Counted from the stretch's first letter, positions 49,928-60,325 are shown. The stretch is DNA of 64,000 nt from Oxalobacteraceae sp. CFBP 8761 (GCA_014841595.1 JACYUE010000001.1:1290996-1354995); one strand, 5' to 3'. Notes: generated by a model from the sequence alone, not told the origin. Program-made: numbers and translations.

Positions 49928-52204
49928 ATGATGACAGCGATGAACGACTTGACTGCGCCAACGACCCCGAAAGATGCACGCCGCGCGCTGCTGGCGCGGG
50001 ACGACATCCTGCTTGTGATGCGGCCTGCGCAACCGGGGGCGACGCCGTCACCAGGCCAGCCGGGTGCTGCGTCGTCCTACCTGCAGCCGTTGCCCGACGT
50101 GTTCATTGCGATGCTCGCCGAAGGGCAGGTACTGGCCTTCAATGGCCATGTCGATCTGGGCACCGGCATCGGCACGGCGCTGGCCCAGATCGTGGCCGAA
50201 GAACTCAGCATCGACATGACGCGCGTGCGCACGGTGCTGGGTCACACCGAATCCGCACCGAATCAGGGGCCGACGATTGCCAGCGCGACGATCCAGATTT
50301 CCGCCATCCCGCTGCGCAAGGCGGCGGCGCAGGCGCGCGAACACTTGCTGGCGCTGGCAGCCCAGGTGCTGCAGGCCGATGCAGGCGCGCTGGTGCTGGA
50401 CGATGGGCAGATCCGCGTGCGCACCGAGCCGGCGCGCTCGGTCAGTTACTGGTCGTTGCTGGCCGGGCACCGGATCGAACTGCTGCTCGATGCCGGGGAC
50501 GTGCCGCTCAAGCCTGCCAGCCAGTACACGATCGTGGGCAGGAGCGCGCCGCGCGTCGACATCGCGCGCAAGGTCAGGGCCGAGGCGCTGTATGTGCACG
50601 ATGTGCGCGTGCCCGGCATGCTGCACGGGCGCGTCGTGCGCCCGCCGTATCCGGGGCGCGACGGTGGCGATTTCGTCGGCACGAGCCTGATCGCCGTCGA
50701 CCGGGCGTCGGTGGCGCACATTCCGGGGATCGTCGCCGTGGTCGTCGAGGGCGACTTTGTCGGCGTGGTAGCGGAGCGCGAAGAGCAGGCGCAGCGTGCC
50801 ATGCGGGCACTGTCGGTCCAGTGGAAACCGGTTGCGCCACTGGCGCCGATGGACGACCTCGAAGCGCGTCTGCGCGCGCTGCCGGCAACGCGCCGCGAAC
50901 TGGTGCGTCAGGGCGACACGGCCCACGCGCTGCGGGCCGGCCAGTCGCTCGACGCCACCTATGTCTGGCCATATCAGCTGCACGCGTCGATCGGTCCGTC
51001 GTGTGCGGTGGCGGATATGCGTGACGATGGCCTGACCGTCTGGTCGGGCACCCAGAATCCCCACGTCATGCGCATCGACCTGGCGCGCCTGTGCGATCTG
51101 GACGAGGGTCGCATCGAAGTCGTGCGCATGGAGGCGGCGGGTTGCTACGGCCGTAACTGCGCCGACGACGTGGTGCTCGACGCCGCGCTGCTCTCGCGCG
51201 CCGTCGGCCGACCGGTGCGGGTGCAGCTCACGCGCGAGCAGGAGCATGCGTGGGAGCCCAAGGGGGCGGCCCAGTTGATGGATGTGCGCGGCGCCATCGA
51301 TGCGCAGGGTGCGCTGGCGGCGTACGAATTTGCCACGCGCTATCCGTCCAATGACGCTCCGGCGCTGGCCTTGCTGTTGACCGGGAAGATCCCGGCCACG
51401 CCGCGCGTGCTGGAAATGGGCGACCGCACGGCAGTGCCGCCGTACGCGTACCCGAATACGCTGGTGGTGTGCGATGACGTGGCGCCGATCGTGCGCGCCG
51501 GCTGGCTGCGCGGCGTCTCGGCCTTGCCCAATTCGTTTGCACATGATTGCTTCATCGACGAGCTGGCGCAGTTGGCCGGGCGCGACCCGCTGGCGTACCG
51601 CCTGGCGCACTTGCCGGACGAGCGCGCCTGTGACTTGCTGCGCGCGGTGGCGGCCAGGGCGAACTGGCAGCACGCTGCACGCGGTTCGCGCGGGCAGGTT
51701 GCGGCCGATGGCTTGCTGCACGGACGCGGCATCGCCTACGCCCGTTACATCCACAGCAAATTCCCCGGTTTTGGCGCGGCCTGGTCGGCATGGGTGATCG
51801 ATATCACCGTCGATCCGCGCGATGGGACGCTGGCCGTGACGTCGATCGTGGTCGGCCAGGACACCGGCCTGATGGTCAACCCGGCCGGCGTGCGCCATCA
51901 GATCCACGGCAACGTCCTGCAGTCGCTCAGCCGCGTGCTCAAGGAAACCGTGCGCTTCGGCGCACAGGGCGCTACCAGCCTGGAGTGGGGCGCCTATCCG
52001 ATCCTGCGCTTTACCGAGGTGCCGCCGATCGAGATCGTCCTGATCGACCGGCCGGATCAGCCGCCGCTCGGCGCGGGCGAATCGGCATCGGTTCCGAGTG
52101 CGGCGGCACTGGCCAATGCGTTGTTCGATGCGACCGGACTGCGCCTGCGGCAGCCGCCGTTTACCCCCGAGACCATCTTCGCGGCGCTGCAGGGCAATGC
52201 CTGA
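49928..52204 (+). CDS. Nicotinate dehydrogenase molybdopterin-binding (catalytic) subunit, no cytochrome domain
   Basis: 758 residues; ATG at 49931 or 49940 are alternative starts. A full xanthine-dehydrogenase-family Mo subunit of the isoquinoline-oxidoreductase (IorB) type: GHVDLGTGIGTALAQIVAEE (~73-92), Moco loop AAGCYGRNCADD, FAHDCFIDELAQLAGRDPLA, GQDTGLMVNPAGVRHQIHG and the catalytic GAGE (Glu718). It corresponds to the Mo part of P. putida NicB, but lacks the C-terminal cytochromes. It should combine with NicA and the cytochrome fusion from 42840..45734. Last gene of the nicE operon; its stop is three bases from that of nicR. Confidence 0.92.
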   Translation: MMTAMNDLTAPTTPKDARRALLARDDILLVMRPAQPGATPSPGQPGAASSYLQPLPDVFIAMLAEGQVLAFNGHVDLGTGIGTALAQIVAEELSIDMTRVRTVLGHTESAPNQGPTIASATIQISAIPLRKAAAQAREHLLALAAQVLQADAGALVLDDGQIRVRTEPARSVSYWSLLAGHRIELLLDAGDVPLKPASQYTIVGRSAPRVDIARKVRAEALYVHDVRVPGMLHGRVVRPPYPGRDGGDFVGTSLIAVDRASVAHIPGIVAVVVEGDFVGVVAEREEQAQRAMRALSVQWKPVAPLAPMDDLEARLRALPATRRELVRQGDTAHALRAGQSLDATYVWPYQLHASIGPSCAVADMRDDGLTVWSGTQNPHVMRIDLARLCDLDEGRIEVVRMEAAGCYGRNCADDVVLDAALLSRAVGRPVRVQLTREQEHAWEPKGAAQLMDVRGAIDAQGALAAYEFATRYPSNDAPALALLLTGKIPATPRVLEMGDRTAVPPYAYPNTLVVCDDVAPIVRAGWLRGVSALPNSFAHDCFIDELAQLAGRDPLAYRLAHLPDERACDLLRAVAARANWQHAARGSRGQVAADGLLHGRGIAYARYIHSKFPGFGAAWSAWVIDITVDPRDGTLAVTSIVVGQDTGLMVNPAGVRHQIHGNVLQSLSRVLKETVRFGAQGATSLEWGAYPILRFTEVPPIEIVLIDRPDQPPLGAGESASVPSAAALANALFDATGLRLRQPPFTPETIFAALQGNA

Positions 52205-52207
52205 CGG

Positions 52208-52648
52208 TCAGCTGTCGATCATTTTTCGCAGCAGGAATACCAGCGCCACGCGCTCGCCCGGATTGAGGTTGCCGTAGGTCGCTTCGGTGATCGTCGCCGC
52301 AAACGGCACCGTTTCGGTCACGAGCGCACTGCCGGTGTCGCTCAGTGATACGAGCACCTTGCGCTTGTCGTTGGCGTCGTGCGACAGGAGGATCAGGTGG
52401 CGCGATTTGAGGCGTTCGATAATGCCGCGGATCGTGCCCTGGTCGATGGCCGTCACCTTGACGATCTCGCTCAGCGAGCAGGTCTGCATGTCGCGGATCG
52501 CGCACAGGGTCACGAACTGCGCTGCGGTGAGCTGTGAATCGAGAATGTGCTGCTGGAAGATGGCCGTGTGGTGCTGATAAGCCCGGCGCAGCAGATGGCC
52601 GATCTGGTCGGAGAAATGGTAGTCGCGGATCGCGGATTTGTCGGTCAT
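52208..52648 (-). CDS. nicR: MarR-family repressor NicR (BpsR-like)
   Basis: 146 residues from ATG 52648 (MTDKSAIRDYHFSDQIGHLL). Winged helix-turn-helix: QLTAAQFVTLCAIRD, then LSEIVKVTAIDQGTIRGIIE as recognition helix region and the DANDKRKVLVSLSDTG wing. P. putida NicR and Bordetella BpsR repress nic genes and respond to 6-hydroxynicotinate (family knowledge). It converges on the Mo-subunit gene and diverges from the porin. Predicted operators lie in all three nic control regions. Confidence 0.9.
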   Translation of the reverse strand: MTDKSAIRDYHFSDQIGHLLRRAYQHHTAIFQQHILDSQLTAAQFVTLCAIRDMQTCSLSEIVKVTAIDQGTIRGIIERLKSRHLILLSHDANDKRKVLVSLSDTGSALVTETVPFAATITEATYGNLNPGERVALVFLLRKMIDS

Positions 52649-52995
52649 GGATGCAATGTTAGCGCGGCTTGTGGCCGGTGTGTATTTGATGTTGATGACG
52701 TAGCGCGGCAGGCGCCGCTGCACCCAATGCGGTGCAATTGGCGGGTGCGTCGTGCACTCGCAATGTGCATGCGTGCACTGTCCATAAATAGCGCGTGCAC
52801 ATTATAAGTTAGTCGCCACTGTCGATGCCGGTAAAACGCAGAATTCGCCACATTTACTCTAAAAATAAGGCGATGCCACAGCCGTGCGGCGCTGGTACGG
52901 ATCGTGCTCAAGATAAGTTAAAGAGTGTCTACACCATAAATTTCTGAGTAATGTTCTTCACGCAGTTCACCACACCACTAACAGGGATCGCAATC
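52649..52995. promoter_or_regulatory. 347-base divergent control region between nicR and the porin
   Basis: No gene is supported. The nicR-proximal part is GC-rich, with many GTGCA/TGCAC words. The porin-proximal part (~52800-52995) is AT-rich and should hold the porin promoter and leader. Three regularly spaced CGTGCAC words occur at 52751-52800. Confidence 0.6.
52751..52810 (+). promoter_or_regulatory. Three helically phased CGTGCAC repeats, candidate NicR operator array
   Basis: CGTGCAC begins at 52751, 52772 and 52794, spacings of 21 and 22 bases, about two turns of DNA. The third is followed by ATTATAAGTT and resembles the sites before nicC. TGTGCATG lies between the first two. Confidence 0.55.
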
Positions 52996-54036
52996 ATGAA
53001 AAAAATGTTGGCCGCAGGCGCCGTGGGCATTGTCTGCGCAGGTAGTGTCCAGGCCCAGTCGAATGTCGTCATCTACGGGGTGCTCGACACGTACGCCGGG
53101 TATACCAATGCCGAAGGCACCGGCAATGTGGCGACTGTGGACAGTGGCGGTTACCAGGCCAGTCGCATCGGCCTGCGTGGCGCCGAGGATCTCGGTGGTG
53201 GCGTCAAGGCCACCTTCACGCTCGAAGGCGGCATCGCTTCGGACACGGGTGCGATGCACGACAGCAGCCGCCTGTTCAACCGCCAGGCCTGGGTGGGCCT
53301 GAGCAGCGGGTATGGCGAACTGCGTTTCGGTCGTCAGAATTCGTCGAGCTTCCTGATGATCGCGCGGCTCGATACGTTCGCCGGTGCCACCTACGGCTCG
53401 TTCCTGAACAATACGTCAGCCTACACGCCGCGCTATGACAACGTGATCGGCTACATCTCGCCGGTGATGAAGGGCTTCAAGCTGCAGGCTTACTACAGCC
53501 TGGGCGAGCGCAGTGACGACAGCGACGGCCTGCGCACGATGATCCTGGCCGGTGAATACGAGCGTGGGCCGCTGTATCTGGGGGTGAGTTCATCGCGCCA
53601 GAACACCGCGAACGGCGAGGCGTCGATCACGTCCACGTTTGCCGGCGGTTCGTACGACTACGGTCGGGGCAGGCTGTATGCCGGCGTCTACCGTGGCAAC
53701 AACCTGGGCGCCGTGGCCGCCACCAATATCGCCGGCGCGTACTACACGTCGTACTCGATTTCTGGCAACTACCGCCTGAGCGATCGCGCAACCATCGGCG
53801 CCGGCTATGGCTGGGGTGAAAGCGGCACCAGTGTGGCCCGCGACGCGCGGCAGATCAGTCTGATCGGCATGCTTGACCTGTCCAGGCGCACGCTGCTTTA
53901 CACGACCTATGCCCACATGATGAACAAGGATGCGGCCAATTACACGTTCAGTGCTGCCGCGCCGATCACGAGAAATGTGCCGACCGCCGGCGGCACGGTC
54001 GACGGCCTGCAATTCGGAATTCGTCACTTGTTCTGA
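52996..54036 (+). CDS. Gram-negative general porin, probably for nicotinate uptake
   Basis: 346 residues from ATG 52996. Signal peptide ~1-20 (MLAAGAVGIVCAGSVQAQ). The mature start SNVVIYGVLDTYAGYTN, the constriction-loop region and the C-terminal aromatic end GLQFGIRHLF are typical of 16-strand trimeric betaproteobacterial porins. P. putida uses a NicP porin of the OprD class instead, so this would be an independent recruitment (inference). Flanked on both sides by CGTGYAC operator-like sites. Confidence 0.9.
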   Translation: MKKMLAAGAVGIVCAGSVQAQSNVVIYGVLDTYAGYTNAEGTGNVATVDSGGYQASRIGLRGAEDLGGGVKATFTLEGGIASDTGAMHDSSRLFNRQAWVGLSSGYGELRFGRQNSSSFLMIARLDTFAGATYGSFLNNTSAYTPRYDNVIGYISPVMKGFKLQAYYSLGERSDDSDGLRTMILAGEYERGPLYLGVSSSRQNTANGEASITSTFAGGSYDYGRGRLYAGVYRGNNLGAVAATNIAGAYYTSYSISGNYRLSDRATIGAGYGWGESGTSVARDARQISLIGMLDLSRRTLLYTTYAHMMNKDAANYTFSAAAPITRNVPTAGGTVDGLQFGIRHLF

Positions 54037-54052
54037 GTGCGCTAAAAATACA

Positions 54053-54070
54053 ATGTGTACGCTTTAAAGG
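54053..54070 (+). promoter_or_regulatory. Candidate NicR operator 3 (distal, nicC)
   Basis: The GTGTACGCTTTAAA core (54055-54068) differs from the next site by one base over 14. Confidence 0.5.
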
Positions 54071-54200
54071 TTGGGTGGGCCGGCATGGTGAGGCCGCGGC
54101 AAAATTTGCACCACTAAAGTGATTAAGCTCTGCATAAATCGATGTTTTTGCACTGCGGTGCAGCATGAAAAATTTAGCCATCATGACGTCTTTCATTTAA

Positions 54201-55451
<1,251 letters not shown>

Positions 55452-55590
55452 CGATGGACCTGCGGCGCACCCGTTCGTTACTGGACCGGTGCTGGACCAT
55501 TCCTTGCTCGCGTATGCTGGCAAGGTGAACGTTGCGGCGCGCAGGCGGGTCCGGGCAATACTCAATTTTGACTATGTGAAGGCGATACAG

Positions 55591-56970
55591 ATGGCAACTT
55601 CAGTCACAGCAATGGGCGGCGCTGTACCAGGCCCGTCGGCAGGGAACGCAGCGTCGGGGGCAGCAGGCATGTCGGTGGAAAAAGCATTGCAGACAGCCGG
55701 CGTCGGGAAGTTTCAGTATCGCCTGTTCCTGATCTTTGGCCTGGTCTGGCTGGCCGATGCGATGCAGGTGCTGTCGATCGGCTTTTCCGCGCCGTCGATC
55801 TCCAGGACGTTCGGCATCACGATGCCGCAGGCGCTGCAGACCGGCACGTTCTTCTTCATCGGGATGCTGATCGGCGCGTTCGTGTTCGGGCGGCTGGCCG
55901 ACCGCATCGGACGGCGGCCCGTGCTGCTGATGGCGGTGGTCATCGACGCCTGTTTCGGTGTGGCCTCGGCCTTTGCGCCGGACTTCACCTGGCTGCTGGT
56001 GCTGCGCTTCATGACGGGCATTGGCGTGGGTGCGACGCTGCCGGTCGACTACACGATGATGGCTGAATTTTTGCCGAGTGACCGTCGGGGCCGCTGGCTG
56101 GTGCTGCTCGAATCGTTCTGGGCCATCGGCACCATCCTGCTGGCGGTGCTGGCGCTGTATGCCGTCAACTGGGGCGACGATGCCTGGCGCGTGATCTTCT
56201 TCGTGACCGGCCTGCCGGCGCTGATCGGCCTGGTGCTGCGCTTCTATGTCCCCGAGTCGCCCATGTTCCTTAACCGCAATGGCAAGTCGGCGCAAGCGCA
56301 GGCGGTATTGCAGCGCGTCGCCAAGACCAATGGCAGCGATGTCGTGATTCCTGCGCTGCAGCCCGAAGTGCCGGTCAAGACCTCGATCCTGTCGCTGTTC
56401 AAGGGGCAGTTGCGCCGTCGCAGCATTGCACTGTTCATCGCCTGGGGCCTGATCTCGGTGGCGTATTACGGTGTGTTCGTCTACCTGCCGGTCAAGCTGA
56501 GCGCGGAAGGGTTCGGCTTCATGCGCGGCCAGGAATTCCTGATCCTGCTGGCACTGGTGCAGTTGCCGGGCTTCGCCTTGTCGGCCTATGGCGTCGAAAA
56601 GTGGGGGCGCAAGCCAACGCTGGTGGGTTTCCTGCTGCTCAGTGCGGTAGGCTGCCTGTGCTACAGCCTCGGCAGCGCGCCAGCCGTGGTGATCGGTTCG
56701 ACGCTGTTGATGAGCTTTGCGTTGCTCGGTACCTGGGGCGCACTGTACGCGTTCACACCGGAAGTCTATCCGACCAGTCTGCGTGCCAGTGGCATGGGCA
56801 TGGCCGGCGCGGTGGCGCGTTTCGGTGGTCTGTTCGCGCCGCTGATCATTGCGCCCGTCATGGCAACCCAGTTCACACTGTCACTGCTGATGCTGTCGGG
56901 CTTCCTGCTGGTGGGCGCGGTGGCCATCCTGTGTGTCGATCTGGAGTCGCGTAACCGCGCGCTCGACTGA
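55591..56970 (+). CDS. nicT: MFS nicotinate transporter (NiaP/NicT-like)
   Basis: 459 residues from ATG 55591, with GAAGG upstream; an earlier ATG-less frame extension was dropped. Twelve membrane helices. Features are LADAMQVLSIGFSAPSI in helix 1, the MFS loop motif GRLADRIGRRPVLL, RFMTGIGVGATLPVDYTMMA and the YTPEVYPTSLRASGMG-like segment FTPEVYPTSLRASG. This is the NiaP/AAHS neighbourhood of MFS carriers. Next to nicC, import of nicotinate (or 6-hydroxynicotinate) is the likely job. It is called nicT by position and family. Confidence 0.85.
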   Translation: MATSVTAMGGAVPGPSAGNAASGAAGMSVEKALQTAGVGKFQYRLFLIFGLVWLADAMQVLSIGFSAPSISRTFGITMPQALQTGTFFFIGMLIGAFVFGRLADRIGRRPVLLMAVVIDACFGVASAFAPDFTWLLVLRFMTGIGVGATLPVDYTMMAEFLPSDRRGRWLVLLESFWAIGTILLAVLALYAVNWGDDAWRVIFFVTGLPALIGLVLRFYVPESPMFLNRNGKSAQAQAVLQRVAKTNGSDVVIPALQPEVPVKTSILSLFKGQLRRRSIALFIAWGLISVAYYGVFVYLPVKLSAEGFGFMRGQEFLILLALVQLPGFALSAYGVEKWGRKPTLVGFLLLSAVGCLCYSLGSAPAVVIGSTLLMSFALLGTWGALYAFTPEVYPTSLRASGMGMAGAVARFGGLFAPLIIAPVMATQFTLSLLMLSGFLLVGAVAILCVDLESRNRALD

Positions 56971-56999
56971 TCGTTGGTGCATCAGCGCAGCCCCGGTGT

Positions 57000-57602
57000 T
57001 CAGTCGAGTGCCGGGGCTGTTTGCGTATCGCGCTGCATCACCCCGAGCGCCGCCAGATGCCGCTCGATCTCGAACACGTGCGGATCGGGTTTGCCCAGCG
57101 CGCGCAGTGATTGGGCCAGGCCCAGCAGGTAGTCGCTGTTCGGGCCGCTCGGGCCGCGCGCCGTGGCAATCTGGCGCGCAATGGCGTGCTCGTCGGCCGG
57201 GCCCAGGTAGGCCGCGTTGTCGTGCGTGGCGATATACACGATGCCTTCGTCGCTGCTGCCGTCATCGAATTGCATTTGCGTGGCCAGACGCAGGTAGCCG
57301 TTCTTTTCGCGGTGGTCGAGATGCGCGAATTCTTCGGGCGTGACGAGAAACGCCATGCCGTGGCAGACAGCATCGGGATCCGGTACCAGCGTTACCACAC
57401 GCCCCGGCGCCGTCTCGGTGCCGCGGTGGTCGTGCGAGCCTTGCCAGAAGCGGCGCGTCCAGCCCTGGATGGACGCCGCGCGCTGTTCAAGAAACGGGAA
57501 ATCGGGTTTGAAGATCAGGGAGCCGTAGCCAAACAGCCAGACGCTGGCATGGCCATCGAACTTGTTCATCTGGCGGTTGATCGCGATGGTATCGTGGGAC
57601 AT
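57000..57602 (-). CDS. Gamma-glutamylcyclotransferase, ChaC family
   Basis: 200 residues from ATG 57602. WLFGYGSLIFKPDFPF is the substrate-binding YGSL loop. The catalytic Glu is in HLDHREKNGYLR. DNAAYLGPADEHAIARQIA is the typical C-terminal half. It cleaves the gamma-glutamyl bond of glutathione to 5-oxoproline and Cys-Gly. Convergent with nicT and not obviously part of the nic pathway. Confidence 0.9.
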   Translation of the reverse strand: MSHDTIAINRQMNKFDGHASVWLFGYGSLIFKPDFPFLEQRAASIQGWTRRFWQGSHDHRGTETAPGRVVTLVPDPDAVCHGMAFLVTPEEFAHLDHREKNGYLRLATQMQFDDGSSDEGIVYIATHDNAAYLGPADEHAIARQIATARGPSGPNSDYLLGLAQSLRALGKPDPHVFEIERHLAALGVMQRDTQTAPALD

Positions 57603-57656
57603 CGTGGGTCCGATAAAAAAAGACACGGTTCATTGTAGCGTGCCTTTTTGTGAGAA

Positions 57657-58562
57657 TCAGCCTTCCGCTTGCGCCCGTTTTACATATGCAAAGAGGAAAT
57701 CCACATAACTCTCGGCGGCCGGCGACAGCGACCGGCCCGGCCGCGTGTAGACGAAAAAGCGCCGCTGCAGCGTCGGTGCATCGAGCGGGCGCATCGTCAA
57801 TCCATACAGCGTGGCCAGCGGCGCCGCGTAGGGCAGGCACACCGTGACGCCCAGGCCCGCGCTGACCATGGCCAGCGCTGTCGTCATGAACGTCACCTCG
57901 TGCGCCGGCGTGAGCGCAATGCCCGTGCGCGAGGGCGGCACCGCGTCGAGCAGCAATTCGGTGAACTGCCCCTGCAGCGAGATGAACGGATAGGCCGCCG
58001 CATCCTGCCACGTCACCCGCTCGAGCGCGGCCAGCGGATGCTGGTGCGGAAGCACCAGCGCGAACGGCATGGTGAACAGTTCACGCGCCAGCAGTGGCGG
58101 CGCGGGCGTGCGCTCCGGACCGATCCCGACATCGGCCTCGCCCGACAGCACGCGCGTAATGACGCCCTCGACTTCGGTATCGGCCAGGCGCACGACGATC
58201 TCGGGGTGCTGCGCGCGGTAGGCGGCAATGCTGGGCGGCAGCAGCGTGCACGCCATCAGCTGTGGCGCCGCGATGCGCACGACGCCTTTCTTCAGGCGCG
58301 TGTGGTCGGCCACGTTAGCCAGCGCACCGTCCAGGTCGTCGATGATCTGGCTAAATAAGGGCAGCAATTCGCGGCCGATGTCGGTCAGGCCGATCCGGCG
58401 CGTGCTGCGGTCGACGACCCGGGCGTCCAGTGTCTGCTCGAGCTCCTTGATCAGGCCCGAGAGTGCCGATTGCGTCACGTGCAGTGTCTGCGCGGCCAGC
58501 GTGAAATTGCCGGTGCGGGCCAGCGCAACGAAGGCGCGCATTTGTCGTAACGTTGGATTCAT
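57657..58562 (-). CDS. LysR-family transcriptional regulator
   Basis: 301 residues, full length. N-terminal winged helix-turn-helix (FVALARTGNFTLAAQTLHVT then QSALSGLIKELE) and a two-lobe effector domain (VVRIAAPQLMACTLLP onward). Divergent from the fumarylacetoacetase/maleylacetoacetate isomerase pair, which it probably controls. The inducer is unknown; a homogentisate-pathway intermediate is a guess. Confidence 0.9.
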   Translation of the reverse strand: MNPTLRQMRAFVALARTGNFTLAAQTLHVTQSALSGLIKELEQTLDARVVDRSTRRIGLTDIGRELLPLFSQIIDDLDGALANVADHTRLKKGVVRIAAPQLMACTLLPPSIAAYRAQHPEIVVRLADTEVEGVITRVLSGEADVGIGPERTPAPPLLARELFTMPFALVLPHQHPLAALERVTWQDAAAYPFISLQGQFTELLLDAVPPSRTGIALTPAHEVTFMTTALAMVSAGLGVTVCLPYAAPLATLYGLTMRPLDAPTLQRRFFVYTRPGRSLSPAAESYVDFLFAYVKRAQAEG

Positions 58563-58565
58563 CAG

Positions 58566-58575
58566 ATAAGCTTAT
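58566..58575. promoter_or_regulatory. Palindrome in the LysR/fumarylacetoacetase divergent gap
   Basis: ATAAGCTTAT is a perfect 10-base palindrome next to the LysR start, in a short AT-rich divergent region. It is a possible binding site, but not a clear T-N11-A box. Confidence 0.3.
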
Positions 58576-58658
58576 AAATCGAGCTGAAAATATCGTTTGT
58601 ATGATAGTGCGTTTTACCTTGTAATGGCGGCTACTCAGCAATAACAAAAGGACAGTCC

Positions 58659-59684
58659 ATGAAACTCGCCACCCTCAAAGCCGGCGGCCGCGACGGTACC
58701 CTGGTCGTCGTCAGCCGCGATCTGGTCACCTGCCAGCAAGTCCCGACCATCGCGCGCACGCTGCAGGCCGCGCTCGACAACTGGGATGCGTGCAAGCCGC
58801 AGCTCGAAGACGTCTATGCCCAGCTCAACGACGGCAACGCCGAGGCGGCCGAATCGTTCATCGAAGCAGATTGCCACTCGCCGCTGCCGCGCGCCTACCA
58901 GTGGGCCGACGGCTCGGCTTACATCAACCACGTCGAGCTGGTGCGCAAGGCGCGCGGCGCCGAGGTGCCGGCGTCGTTCTATACCGATCCGCTGATGTAC
59001 CAGGGCGGTGGCGATTCCTTCGTCGGTCCGACCGACCCAATCGCCGCCCTGACCGAAGACTGGGGCATCGATCTCGAAGCCGAGGTAGCCGTGGTCACGG
59101 GCGACGTGCCGATGGGCGCCGACGCAGCCGAGGCCGCTAGCGCCATCCGTCTCATCATGCTGGTCAACGACGTGTCGCTGCGTAACCTGATCCCGAACGA
59201 ACTGGCCAAGGGCTTCGGTTTTTATCAGTCCAAGCCGGCCAGTGCGTTCTCGCCGGTGGCGGTCACGCCGGATGAGCTGGGCGACGCCTGGCAGGGCAAC
59301 AAGCTGCACCTGCCGATCCTGGTCACGCTCAACGGCGCCGCGTTCGGCAAGCCGAACGCCGGTGAAGACATGACCTTCAGCTTCGCCCAGCTGATCGCGC
59401 ACGCGGCGACCACGCGCGAACTGTGCGCCGGCAGCATCATCGGCTCGGGCACCGTGTCGAACAAGCAGGGCGGGCTGTATGGCTCGAGCGTCGAGCATGG
59501 CGGCGTGGGCTATTGCTGCCTGGCCGAAGTGCGCATGTACGAAACCATTGAAGGCGGCGCCCCCAAAACGCCGTACCTGTCATTCGGCGACACAGTGCGC
59601 ATCGAGATGCAAGATGCGAGCGGGGCCAGCATTTTTGGCGCCATCGATCAGGAAGTCGTCCGTTACCACGAGAGACAACCATGA
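58659..59684 (+). CDS. Fumarylacetoacetate hydrolase family protein
   Basis: 341 residues. FAH fold: SFVGPTDPIAALTEDWGID, DLEAEVAVVTGDVPMG with the metal-binding Glu/Asp, MLVNDVSLRNL, and the C-terminal GSGTVSNKQGG. It hydrolyses fumarylacetoacetate to fumarate and acetoacetate at the end of the tyrosine/homogentisate route. Overlaps the isomerase gene by ATGA. No homogentisate dioxygenase gene is in the window. It could act on a related diketo acid. Confidence 0.9.
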   Translation: MKLATLKAGGRDGTLVVVSRDLVTCQQVPTIARTLQAALDNWDACKPQLEDVYAQLNDGNAEAAESFIEADCHSPLPRAYQWADGSAYINHVELVRKARGAEVPASFYTDPLMYQGGGDSFVGPTDPIAALTEDWGIDLEAEVAVVTGDVPMGADAAEAASAIRLIMLVNDVSLRNLIPNELAKGFGFYQSKPASAFSPVAVTPDELGDAWQGNKLHLPILVTLNGAAFGKPNAGEDMTFSFAQLIAHAATTRELCAGSIIGSGTVSNKQGGLYGSSVEHGGVGYCCLAEVRMYETIEGGAPKTPYLSFGDTVRIEMQDASGASIFGAIDQEVVRYHERQP

Positions 59685-60325
59685 AACTGTATACCTACTT
59701 TCGCAGCTCGGCCGCGTATCGGGTGCGCATTGCCCTGAACCTGAAAGGGCTGGCCTACGACGCCGTGCCGGTGCACCTGCTCAAGGATGGCGGGCAGCAC
59801 CTGCAGGACGACTATCGCCAGATCAACCCGAGCGGCCTGGTGCCGGCGTTTCAGGATGACCGCATCACGCTGTCGCAGTCGCTGGCCATCATCGAGTATC
59901 TCGAAGAAGTGTATCCGGACGTGCCGCTGCTGCCGAAGGATGCGCCGGGCCGGGCGCGCGTGCGCGAGCTGGCCCAGATCATCGGCTGCGACATCCACCC
60001 GATCACCAATCTGCGCGTGCTCAATTACCTGGAGCGCGAGATCGGTGTGCCCGACCAGGCCAAGAGCGAGTGGTACCGTCACTGGGTGATCGAGGGGCTG
60101 CAATCGCTTGAAGCCCATCTGGCGCGCGATCCGGGTGCGGGGCCGTTCTGCCACGGCGACCATCCGACCATCGCCGACTGCTACCTGGCGCCGCAGGTAT
60201 TCAATGCGCAGCGTTTCAATATCGATGTGGCGGCCTATCCGAACATCGAGCGCATCAATGCGCTGTGCATCGCGTTGCCCGCGTTCCAGGCAGCGCACCC
60301 GTCGCGCCAGCCCGACTCCGAATAG
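59681..60325 (+). CDS. maiA: Maleylacetoacetate isomerase
   Basis: 214 residues. Zeta-class glutathione transferase: KLYTYFRSSAAYRVRIALNL contains the active-site SSxxxR signature, and INPSGLVPAFQDD and LSQSLAIIEYLEE form the glutathione site. It isomerises maleylacetoacetate to fumarylacetoacetate using glutathione. Overlap with the preceding hydrolase gene indicates one operon and successive pathway steps. It could alternatively act as maleylpyruvate isomerase. Confidence 0.93.
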   Translation: MKLYTYFRSSAAYRVRIALNLKGLAYDAVPVHLLKDGGQHLQDDYRQINPSGLVPAFQDDRITLSQSLAIIEYLEEVYPDVPLLPKDAPGRARVRELAQIIGCDIHPITNLRVLNYLEREIGVPDQAKSEWYRHWVIEGLQSLEAHLARDPGAGPFCHGDHPTIADCYLAPQVFNAQRFNIDVAAYPNIERINALCIALPAFQAAHPSRQPDSE

